Positions 29,739-38,769 of a stretch of 64,000 nt of DNA are shown here, piece by piece. This DNA comes from Streptomyces candidus (lineage in GTDB: Bacteria > Actinomycetota > Actinomycetes > Streptomycetales > Streptomycetaceae), in assembly GCF_014207445.1 (NCBI RefSeq), contig NZ_JACHEM010000002.1, positions 1-64,000 of the forward strand, written 5' to 3'. Below the pieces are notes generated by a model. The model searched no databases. It was not told where the DNA came from and saw only the letters and a program-made list of their open reading frames with translations. The translations under genes and the position numbers were made by a program. Positions within the stretch are counted from its first letter, which is position 1. Each line of letters starts with the position of its first letter.

Positions 29739-30828
29739 CTACGGATGGCGTTGGAGTTCCGCCTTCGGGAGCAGCCGGCGCAGCGGGCGGGGCAGCCACC
29801 ACGCACGCCGGCCCAGCAGTTGCATCACCGCGGGCACGATCAGGCAGCGGATGACCACGGCGTCCAACAGGATCGCCACCGCCAGGCCCAGGCCGAACTG
29901 CTGGAGCACCCAGTGCGACCAGGCCCATCAGGGCGATGATCACCGTGCAGCCCGCGAAGAACACCGTACGGCCGGCCGCGTCCAGGGCGGTTCCGGCGGC
30001 CTGCTCCGACACGGCGCCCTTGAGCAGCTCGCTCCGGTAGCGCGAGAAGATCAGCAGCGCGTAGTCGATGCCGACGCCCAGCCCCACCAGCATCATGATC
30101 GGCGGGGTGAAGTCGGCGACGTTCGCCAGATGCGAGGCGAGCGCGATCAGAGCCACCGAACTGCCCACCGCGAACAGGGCGGTGAGCACCGGCAGACTCG
30201 CGGCGATCAGCGAACCGAAGAGGAACACCAGGATCACGAGCGCGCCCAGGACGCCCGCACCCTCGGCCGCCCCGCCCCCGCCCTCCTCCGCGTTACGGGC
30301 CGCGCCGCCTCCGACCGCCGCCGTGACCCCCTCGCCGTCGACGGCGTCGACCGCCGCGATGACTCGGCGTACGTCCTCGGCGGGAACATCCTGCTCCCGT
30401 CCGTCCAGCGTCACCGTGGCGTACGCGACGGTCCCGCTCCCGGAGACGGCCGCCCGGTCCTCGTACGGGCTGCGCACGTCCACGACCCGGGGCAGCCCGG
30501 AGACCTCGCGGAGCATCCCCTCGACCCTGCCGCGCACCGCGGGGTCGGCGATGCCCCGCGGCGCCCCGACGACGACCTGCAGGGTCGCGTCCGCCTGCGC
30601 CGACCCGTGTTCCTCCAGTACGGACTGTGCCCGGTGGGAGTCGGTGCCGGGCAGCGAGAAGTCGTTGTGGTAGGCGCTGCCGACGGTCACGGAAGCACCG
30701 GTGAGCGCGGCGACCAGCACCACCCACACGACGAGCGCGCGCCGGCGGTGCGTGTGCGAGAAGGCGGCGAGGCGCTCGAAGACGCTGCCACGGCGGGTCG
30801 GTGGCGGTTGTTTGCCCAGGGTGGTCAT
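29739..30828 (-). pseudogene. MMPL/RND-type transporter, internally deleted and frameshifted
   Basis: ATG at 30828 opens a normal MMPL N-terminus (FERLAAFSHTHRRRALVVW, then the periplasmic loop and the GIDYALLIFSRYRSE sterol-sensing-like helix) for about 305 codons, up to IIALMGLVALG near 29912. The reading then moves by one base into a 57-codon piece encoding the normal MMPL C-terminal helix (QFGLGLAVAILLDAVVIRC) and tail, ending at 29739. Around 350 central codons are absent. A +1 shift at the junction means the second piece is not translated in frame; in the first frame reading continues on through the neighbouring antisense region without biological meaning. It is very likely non-functional. 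Confidence 0.8.
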
Positions 30829-30899
30829 ACGAACTTCTCAAGAGGATGGAGAGGCAAAGGGGGGCGGCAGGGATGCCCGCGGCGTTCGGGCGCGGTGCT

Positions 30900-31676
30900 T
30901 CAGAGGTACGAGGGGCGGGTCACCCGCTTCCGGAAGGCGTGCCACATCCACGCCTGGACGACGACCAGCAAGGCGGTGACCACCAGCAGCGCGGGCACGA
31001 GCAGCGAGAGCGTCGCGCCGTCCGCCGCGGACGCGGCCCACGGCAGCCCCGCACCGGCGGACACGACGACCGCGGCCATCAGGACGGAGGTCAGGGCGAA
31101 CGACTGCCACGGACCGCCGCGCCCGACCAGCCGCCGGGCCCGCTCGTACGGCGCGCCCGTCAGGCGCAGCGCCGCGAACCCCAGCCCGTGCACCGCGAAC
31201 AGCGAGGCGACCGCCAGGGCGCACAGGACGGCGACCGGGCCCGTCGCGACCCTGTCCGGCGTCCCCGTGAACAGTGCGCACAGCAGCCACCCCCAGGACA
31301 GCGCGACGGCCCAGCTCCCGCCCACCACCGCCGCGTCGCAGACCGTCCGCCACCCGCGCCCGCCGGTGCGCCCGCGCAGCCACAGCCCCGCGTCGCGCAC
31401 CACCCAGCCCGTCAGCAGCGGCAGGACGACCAGGAACTGTCCGGTCAGCAACTCCCCTTCGAGGGTGGGGAAGGCCCCGATGAGCAGCCCGGCCGTCGCG
31501 ATCAGCCACACCTCGTTGCCGAGGAAGAAGGGGGCGAAGGAGGCCAGTACGAGGCGCCGTTCGGCGTCGTTCCGTCCCAGCCGGGCCAGGAGCATCCCGG
31601 TGCCGATGTCGGCTCCGCCGAGGACGAAGTAGCCGGCGGCGAAGAAGCCGAGCAGGGTGAGAGCGAGGGTTTCCAC
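30900..31676 (-). CDS. cydB: Cytochrome bd-type oxidase subunit II (CydB-like)
   Basis: 258 aa from GTG 31676, with GAGGAG upstream. Starts ETLALTLLGFFAAGYFVLGGADIGTGM, the CydB N-terminal quinol-oxidase signature, and has about seven to eight membrane segments. It is much shorter than classic CydB (about 330-380 aa), though short actinobacterial forms exist. It follows cydA by 37 bases. Together they form a two-subunit quinol oxidase. No cydCD heme/thiol exporter is adjacent. Confidence 0.85.
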   Translation of the reverse strand: METLALTLLGFFAAGYFVLGGADIGTGMLLARLGRNDAERRLVLASFAPFFLGNEVWLIATAGLLIGAFPTLEGELLTGQFLVVLPLLTGWVVRDAGLWLRGRTGGRGWRTVCDAAVVGGSWAVALSWGWLLCALFTGTPDRVATGPVAVLCALAVASLFAVHGLGFAALRLTGAPYERARRLVGRGGPWQSFALTSVLMAAVVVSAGAGLPWAASAADGATLSLLVPALLVVTALLVVVQAWMWHAFRKRVTRPSYL

Positions 31677-31713
31677 GGCGGGTCTCCTCAGGGAGGGGGA
31701 GGGCAGGAGGTGC

Positions 31714-33057
31714 TCAGTAACGTGCGAGCGGCAGCGGTGCGGCGGAGCCGTGTGTGTGCTCCTCGGCGTCCTCGCGGTCGTCGTGGCCGAGTCCGGCGTC
31801 GACGGGGCCCCGGCGCGCACAGCGCAGCAGGAGCCACCAGTTCACGGCGATCAGCAGCGCGAACAGCACGGTGAAGGTGATCAGCGAGGCCCGCATCGCG
31901 CCCGGCGAGAGCCCCGAGACCGCGTCCTCGGTCTTCAGCAGCCCGTACACCACCCAGGGCTGCCGGCCGGCCTCCCGGAAGATCCAGCCGCTGATCATCG
32001 CGAGGTACGGCAGCGGTACGGACGCCATCAGGAGCAGGTGCCAGAGTCGGAACCGGTACAGCGTCGTCCTGACGGAAGCGAGAACGACGTTGCCGATGCC
32101 GAGGTACAGCATCAGGGCGAACGAGATAAGCATCGTCAGCCCGCCGCCCCTGGTCCACGCCTCGGAGGGCACGTAGTCGCCGGGGCCGAAACGAGCCGTC
32201 AACTCCGCCTGCAGGCGTGCCATGTCGGCGGCCTCCTGGCTGAATACGGCCGATTTCATGGGTTGCAGCGAGGCGAGCTCAGCGAACTGCACACCGCCGA
32301 AGGCCGCCGTCACCAACAGCGCGGGCAGCGCCAGGAACACCCCGATGCGCAGGCTCTTCCCGAAGAACTCCCACTCCGGCGTGCGCCGGAACAGGTGGTA
32401 CGCACTCACCCCCGCGACGAAGAACCCGGCCGTCAGCAGCGCCCCGCCCAGGATGTGCCCGAAGGCCAGCAGGGTGCTGGGATTGGTCATCAGCGCCCCG
32501 GCGTCCGCCAGTACGAGCCGGCCGCCTTCCTCCGCGTGCCCCACGGGGTGGTTGAGGAATCCGTTGGCGACGAGGATCCAGTAGGCCGACAGCAGGGCGG
32601 TCAGCGTGACGACCCAGATCATCGCCAGGTGCGCCCACCGGTTGAAGCGGTGCCATCCGAAGATCCACAGACCCAGGAACGTCGACTCCACGAAGAACGC
32701 GGCGACCGTCTCCACCGCCAGGGGCGCCCCGAAGACGTTGCCCGCGTAGTGGGTGAGTCCGTTCCAGCTCATCCCGAACTGGAACTCCATCACGATGCCG
32801 GTGACGATTCCCACCGCGTAGTTGATGACGTACAACTGCCCCCAGAAACGCACCATCCGTGCGTGCAGTGCGCTGCGGCTGAACGTCGCCCGGGTCTGGA
32901 GGCACGCCACGACGAGCGCCAGCCCCAGCGTGAGGGCGACGAACAGGAAGTGCCCGCCCGCCGTCAGGGCGAACTGGAGCCGCGCGAGGTCCACCGTCTC
33001 CGGATCCGGTACGGGAGGGGCCTGCGCGAGGAGGTGCCGTGCGACGAGGTCGTGCAT
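31714..33057 (-). CDS. cydA: Cytochrome bd-type oxidase subunit I (CydA-like)
   Basis: 447 aa from ATG 33057. About nine membrane segments. Conserved ligands include His in RLQFALTAGGHFLF (heme b595/d side), His in FGHILGGALLTAGFFV (heme b558) and Met in the segment before GWIFREAGRQPW; the GRQPW motif is intact. The Q-loop is short. It transfers electrons from quinol to oxygen without pumping protons, supporting growth at low oxygen. Operon with cydB; a NarL-type response regulator gene lies just upstream on the same strand. Confidence 0.9.
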   Translation of the reverse strand: MHDLVARHLLAQAPPVPDPETVDLARLQFALTAGGHFLFVALTLGLALVVACLQTRATFSRSALHARMVRFWGQLYVINYAVGIVTGIVMEFQFGMSWNGLTHYAGNVFGAPLAVETVAAFFVESTFLGLWIFGWHRFNRWAHLAMIWVVTLTALLSAYWILVANGFLNHPVGHAEEGGRLVLADAGALMTNPSTLLAFGHILGGALLTAGFFVAGVSAYHLFRRTPEWEFFGKSLRIGVFLALPALLVTAAFGGVQFAELASLQPMKSAVFSQEAADMARLQAELTARFGPGDYVPSEAWTRGGGLTMLISFALMLYLGIGNVVLASVRTTLYRFRLWHLLLMASVPLPYLAMISGWIFREAGRQPWVVYGLLKTEDAVSGLSPGAMRASLITFTVLFALLIAVNWWLLLRCARRGPVDAGLGHDDREDAEEHTHGSAAPLPLARY

Positions 33058-33185
33058 GTGTGCTGCCACGCCCACAGCGTCGGCGCGCGGCAGGGTGCGG
33101 GGCGTCGGCCGCTCGGCGACACCTGCGCTACCCCGCCGGTTGCGGCCGGTCCGCCGCACGTACCCCGTGAGTTGTCCCCGGAAGC

Positions 33186-33218
33186 GGGAAGACCCCGGGA
33201 GCGGCTCGGGGTCTTCCC
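33186..33218 (-). terminator. Terminator after the NarL-type two-component operon
   Basis: A perfect 12-bp stem (GGGAAGACCCCG 33186-33197 with CGGGGTCTTCCC 33207-33218) lies 8 bases beyond the regulator stop on the minus strand. It separates the two-component operon from cydA downstream, although no long T-run follows. Confidence 0.7.
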
Positions 33219-33225
33219 CTACGCG

Positions 33226-33936
33226 CTACCCAAGCCAGCCCGGCACGATCATCCCCGACTCGTAGGCGAGGACGACAAGTTGGGCCCTGTCCCGTACGTC
33301 CAGCTTGGTCATGATGCGGCTGACGTGCGTCTTCGCGGTGGCGGGGGAGAGGACCAGCCGCCGGGCGATCTCGTCGTTGGACAGTCCGGCCCCGACCAGG
33401 CCCATCACCTCGCGCTCGCGCTCGGTCAGCGCGTTCAGGCGGGGGCTCGGATCCGGCTGCTTGACCCGGCCGGCGAACTCGGCGATCAGCCGGCGCGTGA
33501 CCGCGGGTGCGAGGAGCGCGTCGCCGCGTGCCACCACCCTGATGCCGTGCAGCAGTTCCATCGGCTCGGTGTCCTTGAGCAGGAACCCGGAAGCGCCCGC
33601 GCGCAGCGCCCCGTACACATAGTCGTCGACGTCGAAGGTGGTCAGGATGACCACCCGTACCTCCGTCAGGCGCGGGTCGGCGAGGATGCGGCGGGTGGCC
33701 TCCAGCCCGTCCGTGCCGGGCATCCGGATGTCCATCAGCACGACGTCCGGGCGCAGTTCGCGGGCCAGGGCCACGGCCTGCTCGCCGTCGGACGCCTCGC
33801 CCACCACCTCGATGTCGTCCTCGTCGGAGAGGATCGAGCGGAATCCCGCCCGTACGAGGGTCTGGTCGTCCGCGAGCAGCACCCGGACCGCCCGGTCCCT
33901 GCCTGCCGCCCCCGGGTATGCCGTACGGCCCGTCAT
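33226..33936 (-). CDS. NarL/LuxR-type response regulator
   Basis: 236 aa. Receiver (about 18-135) with the acidic pocket LLADDQT, the phospho-accepting Asp in VVLMDIRMPG and a switch Lys in LLKDTEP; C-terminal LuxR HTH (about 168-230, LTEREREVMGLVGAGLSNDEIARRL). ATG start overlaps the kinase stop by 4 bases. A transcription factor partnered with the kinase encoded just upstream. Its position next to cydAB suggests but does not prove a redox-related target. Confidence 0.9.
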   Translation of the reverse strand: MTGRTAYPGAAGRDRAVRVLLADDQTLVRAGFRSILSDEDDIEVVGEASDGEQAVALARELRPDVVLMDIRMPGTDGLEATRRILADPRLTEVRVVILTTFDVDDYVYGALRAGASGFLLKDTEPMELLHGIRVVARGDALLAPAVTRRLIAEFAGRVKQPDPSPRLNALTEREREVMGLVGAGLSNDEIARRLVLSPATAKTHVSRIMTKLDVRDRAQLVVLAYESGMIVPGWLG

Positions 33937-35138
33937 GCGTGCTCCTCAAGGGGCAGCCGGGCCTCGACCCGGAAACCCTCCGCCGTGTTGTGTGCGGTCA
34001 GTTCGCCGCCGAACGCCCTGGCCCGTTCCGTCATCCCGAGGATGCCGCTGCCCGTGGACCGCGCGTCGGGGGCGCCGTCGCCGTCGTCCTCGATCGTCAG
34101 GCGTACGGCGTCGTCGGCGTACCCGAGGGTGATCGAGACATGGCACGCGTGCGCGTGGCGGGTGACGTTGGTGAGGGACTCCTGCACGATGCGGTACGCG
34201 GCCAGATCAAGCGGCGGAGGAAGGGGGCGCGGGGCGCCCTCGACGTGCGTCCGGACGTCCAGGCCCGCGGCCCTGGCACGGGCGACGAGCGCGTCGAGCC
34301 GGTCGAGCCCCGGCACGGGGGAGGTCGGTGCGGCCTCGTCCGCCTGGCGCAGCATGCCCAGGGTGGACCGCAGCTCGCGCAGGGCGTCCTTGCTGGTGGC
34401 CTTCACCGCGGTCAGCGCCTCCTCGGCGGCGGCCAGCGCGACGGCGGGGTCGGGCCCCTTGCCGAGCTTGTGCAGCACGGCGCTCGACTGGACGTTGATC
34501 AGCGAGATGCTGTGCCCGAGCACGTCGTGCAGCTCACGGGCGATCCGCAGCCGCTCCTCGGTGGCGCTCTGCCGTGCCCTGGCCTCCTGCTCGCGCTCGG
34601 CGGCCAGCGCCCGCTGCTCCACCTCGTGCAGGTAGGCGGCACGGGTGTGCTGGACGCGGCCGAGGGCGACGAGGCTGATCAGCCAGCCGGCCAGCATGGC
34701 GAGGGAGACGTTGTCGACCTGGCGGTGGCCCTCGCTCCGGCCCGCCTCACCGAAACCTACGGCCAGCAGCGTCGCGGCGGCGAGGGCGACGGCGGGGACG
34801 AGCCTGCCTTCGGCGGACGCGGTGTAGAGCGCCAGCGCGAAGGTGACCATCAGCGGGCCGTCGTAGACGTTCAGCGGGTAGTACGCGGCGCAGGCGAGCA
34901 GCGTGACGACCGCCACCGCGACGGGCCACCTGCGGCGGAAGTAGAGCGCGCCGCAGCCCACCGCGGTCAGCGCCCAGCCGATCAGGGCGCGCCCCGCGGT
35001 CTCCGTCTCGTACCGCATCGCGACCAGGGTCCAGACGGTCACCAGCAGGACGGCGGCGAGCGTCACCGCGGCGTCCGCCGCGCGCCCGGCGGGCCATGGG
35101 GACGCGCGGAGCCCGCGGACGCGGGAGGGGAGGGCCAT
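33933..35138 (-). CDS. NarL-partner sensor histidine kinase (HisKA_3)
   Basis: 401 aa from ATG 35138. An N-terminal membrane region with about five segments (roughly 15-150) is followed by a dimerisation/phosphoacceptor domain with RIARELHDVLGHSISLI (the acceptor His is in ELHDVLGH) and a C-terminal HATPase with DDGDGAP and GILGMTERARAFGG. No extracellular sensor domain, so it probably senses within the membrane, as many Streptomyces kinases of this class do. Overlaps the regulator by 4 bases. The ribosome site is weak, so another start is possible. Confidence 0.9.
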   Translation of the reverse strand: MALPSRVRGLRASPWPAGRAADAAVTLAAVLLVTVWTLVAMRYETETAGRALIGWALTAVGCGALYFRRRWPVAVAVVTLLACAAYYPLNVYDGPLMVTFALALYTASAEGRLVPAVALAAATLLAVGFGEAGRSEGHRQVDNVSLAMLAGWLISLVALGRVQHTRAAYLHEVEQRALAAEREQEARARQSATEERLRIARELHDVLGHSISLINVQSSAVLHKLGKGPDPAVALAAAEEALTAVKATSKDALRELRSTLGMLRQADEAAPTSPVPGLDRLDALVARARAAGLDVRTHVEGAPRPLPPPLDLAAYRIVQESLTNVTRHAHACHVSITLGYADDAVRLTIEDDGDGAPDARSTGSGILGMTERARAFGGELTAHNTAEGFRVEARLPLEEHA

Positions 35139-35187
35139 GCTCGAAGGATAGGCGGGGGCCCGGGGCCGGAAGCCGGGCGTGGCGCGC

Positions 35188-35214
35188 TTGACAGCAAAAT
35201 CGAACATCTATTCA
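35188..35214 (+). promoter_or_regulatory. recA promoter with SOS (LexA) box
   Basis: A TTGACA hexamer at 35188-35193 is followed by an AT-rich stretch. The sequence CGAACATCTATTCA at 35201-35214 is one mismatch-type variant of the actinobacterial LexA box (CGAAC-N4-GTTCG) and resembles the box known in other Streptomyces recA promoters. It overlaps the -10 region, so LexA binding would block RNA polymerase. It explains DNA-damage induction of recA-recX. The remaining bases to the ATG at 35356 are leader. Confidence 0.75.
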
Positions 35215-35355
35215 AATCAGGGATGCGGCCTGCTGGTGAGCTCAGCGGTTCCCGGGGTTATCCACAGGTCAGGAGCACGCCGAGGCCGATTGTCAGTGGC
35301 AGGCGTTAGCGTCATTGACGTGAAGCGATCGAATCAAGCAAACCGGGTGGAACCC

Positions 35356-36489
<1,134 letters not shown>

Positions 36490-36492
36490 TCC

Positions 36493-37398
36493 ATGACCCG
36501 GAGGACGGACTGGCCGGGCAGCACGGACGACGCACACGAAGGAAGCGGCAGCCATGCCGTACCCGGTGACGCCGGGTACGGCGGGCGTGGCGCACACGGC
36601 GGCGCGGGGGAGACCGGGGAGCCCGACGGGCCACCCCGGCTCCCCTGGAGTACCCGGGAACCGGGGGACTACGGGGGCTCGGCAGCCTTCCGAGGTTCCG
36701 GGGGCACCGGTGCTTCCGCGGAGGACCGGGCATCCGGCACGTCCGAGGGGTTCGGGACACCCGGCAGGGGTCGCAGGGGCTCCCGGGGGTCCCGGTCGTC
36801 CTGGGGGTCCCGGGGCTCCGGCTCTCCCCGGGACTCCGACCGCGATGCGGGGGAGGACACGGACAAGCCGGCTCCCCGGGGCAGGGCCCAGAAGCCGCAG
36901 GACCCGGCCGAGCAGGCCCGCGCGATCTGTCTGCGCCTGCTCACCGGCACCCCGCGCACCCGTCAGCAGCTCGCGGACGCCCTGCACAAGCGGGACATTC
37001 CCGAGGACGTCTCGGACGAGGTGCTGTCCCGCTTCGAGGAAGTGGGGCTCATCAACGACGCGGCGTTCGCGGACGCCTGGGTCGAGTCCCGCCACCACAG
37101 CAAGGGGCTGGCGCGCCGTGCGCTCGCCCGTGAGCTGCGGACGAAGGGTGTGGAGCCGAGCCTGATCGACGAGGCGGTGGGACAGCTCGACTCCGACCAG
37201 GAGGAGGAGACCGCCCGCGAACTCGTCGCGCGCAAGCTCCGCTCCACCCGGGGGCTGGACCGGGACAAACGGGTGCGCCGCCTCGCGGGAATGCTCGCCC
37301 GCAAGGGCTACCCGGAGGGGCTCGCACTACGGGTGGTCCGGCGGGCACTGGAGGAAGAGGGGGAGGACCCGGAGGGCCTGGGCCCCGAATTGTTCTGA
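36493..37398 (+). CDS. recX: Regulatory protein RecX
   Basis: 301 aa, roughly twice the usual length because of a Gly/Ser/Arg/Pro low-complexity N-terminal extension (1-135). The RecX three-helix-bundle part (about 140-300) is typical: AICLRLLTGTPRTRQQLADAL, LINDAAFADAWVESR and GLDRDKRVRRLAGMLARKGY. It caps RecA filaments and limits recombinase activity. It starts 3 bases after the recA stop and is co-transcribed from the SOS promoter. The extended N-terminal tract is a known trait of streptomycete RecX. Confidence 0.92.
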   Translation: MTRRTDWPGSTDDAHEGSGSHAVPGDAGYGGRGAHGGAGETGEPDGPPRLPWSTREPGDYGGSAAFRGSGGTGASAEDRASGTSEGFGTPGRGRRGSRGSRSSWGSRGSGSPRDSDRDAGEDTDKPAPRGRAQKPQDPAEQARAICLRLLTGTPRTRQQLADALHKRDIPEDVSDEVLSRFEEVGLINDAAFADAWVESRHHSKGLARRALARELRTKGVEPSLIDEAVGQLDSDQEEETARELVARKLRSTRGLDRDKRVRRLAGMLARKGYPEGLALRVVRRALEEEGEDPEGLGPELF

Positions 37399-37402
37399 CC
37401 CC

Positions 37403-37438
37403 CTGCCGCGGGGCCCACTGCACCCGGTGGGCCCGCAG
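37403..37438 (+). terminator. recA-recX terminator
   Basis: An 8-bp core stem (GGGCCCAC 37411-37418 with GTGGGCCC 37427-37434), extended by CTGC/GCAG at its base, lies 5 bases after recX. No strong T-run follows, as is common in Streptomyces. The rest of 37439-37546 shows nothing I can name. Confidence 0.6.
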
Positions 37439-37546
37439 CGCGACGCCGGCGCAGGACGATGTCCGGCCGCACGGCCCGACATCCGTCCACGGCCCCGAGG
37501 TGCTCGGCCCTGAGGTGCACGACCTCGCGGTGCGACTCGCGGATGT

Positions 37547-37972
37547 CTAGGCCCCGCCCCGTACCTCTGAGACCGGTAGCCCCGCCGCCCGCCACGCCTG
37601 GAAGCCGCCGGTCGGGTCCGTGGCCCGATGCAGACCGAGTTGGTGCAGGGAAGCTGCCGCGAGACTCGACGCGTACCCCTCGTTGCAGAGCACCACGATC
37701 CGCACGTCGTGCCCCGTCGCTTCGGCCAGCCGATGACTGCCCTGCGGGTCGAGCCGCCACTCCAGTTCGTTGCGCTCGACGACCAGGGCACCCGGGATCA
37801 GCCCGTCCCGCTCGCGCAGCGCCGCGTACCGGATGTCCACCAGCAGCGCGCCCGAGGCAGCCGCCTCGTACGCCTCGTGCGGCCCGACCCGGACGAGGCC
37901 GGCGCGTACCCGCTCCAGCAACTCGTCGATTCCCACCTGGGCCTGGCACCCTTCCGCACGCGTCACTGCCAC
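37547..37972 (-). CDS. Rhodanese-domain sulfurtransferase
   Basis: 141 aa. Single rhodanese domain with LVDIRY near 44-49 and the active-site loop LCNEGYAS with catalytic Cys96. It transfers sulfane sulfur from a donor such as thiosulfate or persulfide. Its ATG overlaps the end of the cysteine dioxygenase gene by 10 bases, so the two are translationally coupled: the dioxygenase oxidises cysteine to cysteine sulfinate and the rhodanese may handle sulfur released in the same pathway. Confidence 0.88.
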   Translation of the reverse strand: MAVTRAEGCQAQVGIDELLERVRAGLVRVGPHEAYEAAASGALLVDIRYAALRERDGLIPGALVVERNELEWRLDPQGSHRLAEATGHDVRIVVLCNEGYASSLAAASLHQLGLHRATDPTGGFQAWRAAGLPVSEVRGGA

Positions 37973-38520
37973 TCCTCCGGGCGTTCGACCTGCTCCAGTC
38001 GCAGTGCTCCGCCCGTACGGCTGTACCGCCGCATCAGCGGCAGCGGCGGATAGTAGGCGTGCACCGAGATCGCGTGTGTGCTCTGCGACTCGTTGAGCAC
38101 CTGGTGCACGTGGTGCTCACCGAAGCACCGGCCCTGACCTGGCGTCAACTTCCTTTCCCGGTCCACCCCTTCGGTCAGCTCCAGAGTCTTCCACCCCTGG
38201 GTGGGGAGCCGGGCGGCGAGCGACTGCTCGGTCAGCGCACCTGCCGCCGTCGCGAACGCGCCGTGCGAGCCGCCGTGGTCGTGCCACCCGGCGCCGGTCC
38301 CGGGTGGCCGGCCGATGAGCCAGACCTCGCTGCCGGCCGGCCCGTCGAGACGCGCCCAGGTGCGTCCCTGCGGATCGAGAGGCAGGGAACCGACGAGCAC
38401 GGTGTCGGCGGCGGTTCGCCGTACGAAGGCGAGGAGTTGGGCCGGGGTCGGCGCGGCCGTCCGGGCGCGCGCTGGAGGGTGTACGGGTACGGGAAGGGAC
38501 ACGGATGCCGGAAGAGACAC
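37963..38520 (-). CDS. Cysteine dioxygenase
   Basis: 185 aa from GTG 38520, preceded by an AGGACGG site; the frame is open further up but that part lacks family similarity and overlaps a leader peptide. A cupin fold with the iron-binding His-x-His in WHDHGGSHG and a third His in FGEHHVHQVLN; the family residues for substrate binding lie around the HAYYPPL stretch near the end. It converts L-cysteine and O2 to cysteine sulfinic acid. Coupled to the rhodanese downstream and preceded by the cysteine-rich leader at 38651-38737. Confidence 0.85.
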   Translation of the reverse strand: MSLPASVSLPVPVHPPARARTAAPTPAQLLAFVRRTAADTVLVGSLPLDPQGRTWARLDGPAGSEVWLIGRPPGTGAGWHDHGGSHGAFATAAGALTEQSLAARLPTQGWKTLELTEGVDRERKLTPGQGRCFGEHHVHQVLNESQSTHAISVHAYYPPLPLMRRYSRTGGALRLEQVERPEEWQ

Positions 38521-38650
38521 GGGAAAGACCGTCCTGAGAGGTTCGCGAACGCGAACGCGCACGCGTGCCGCGGCCTCGAAGGCGAGCTCACCGGAGAGGG
38601 AGCCCGAAGAGGCGGAAGCGGCACACCGCACGCGAGGGAAAGAGGCGAAT

Positions 38651-38737
38651 TCAGCAGGACGGGCGACAGACGCAGCCCGCGTAGCGGACGAGGTCCATAT
38701 GGACCCTCCGCCACAGGCACACATCGGTGTCGCTCAT
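38651..38737 (-). CDS. Cysteine-rich leader peptide of the dioxygenase operon
   Basis: A 28-codon frame too short for routine ORF finding. ATG at 38737 with CGGAG about 3 bases before it; stop at 38651-38653. It begins Met-Ser-Asp-Thr-Asp, has a central WRRVHMDLVR block and ends with four cysteines at 7, 22, 24 and 28 (Gly-Cys-Val-Cys-Arg-Pro-Ser-Cys at the end). The RRxH(V/M/I)DL...C pattern matches the short peptides that NCBI calls putative leader peptide upstream of sulfur genes in Streptomyces, and polycysteine uORFs in mycobacteria act as cysteine-responsive attenuators. It lies 130 bases before the dioxygenase start. Confidence 0.7.
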   Translation of the reverse strand: MSDTDVCLWRRVHMDLVRYAGCVCRPSC

Positions 38738-38769
38738 GCTCCGGAGTGCACCACGTGCGCCTGGGCCGG

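Noticed and set aside
28456..30828. A single 790-residue transporter fusion
   Set aside because: After about residue 305 the translation is the wrong frame of the MMPL tail and then antisense to the AI-2E gene, so it is a pseudogene read-through.
37963..38724. Cysteine dioxygenase starting at the ATG at 38724
   Set aside because: The first 68 residues have no family similarity, overlap the leader peptide in another frame, and a GTG with a better ribosome site begins at 38520.
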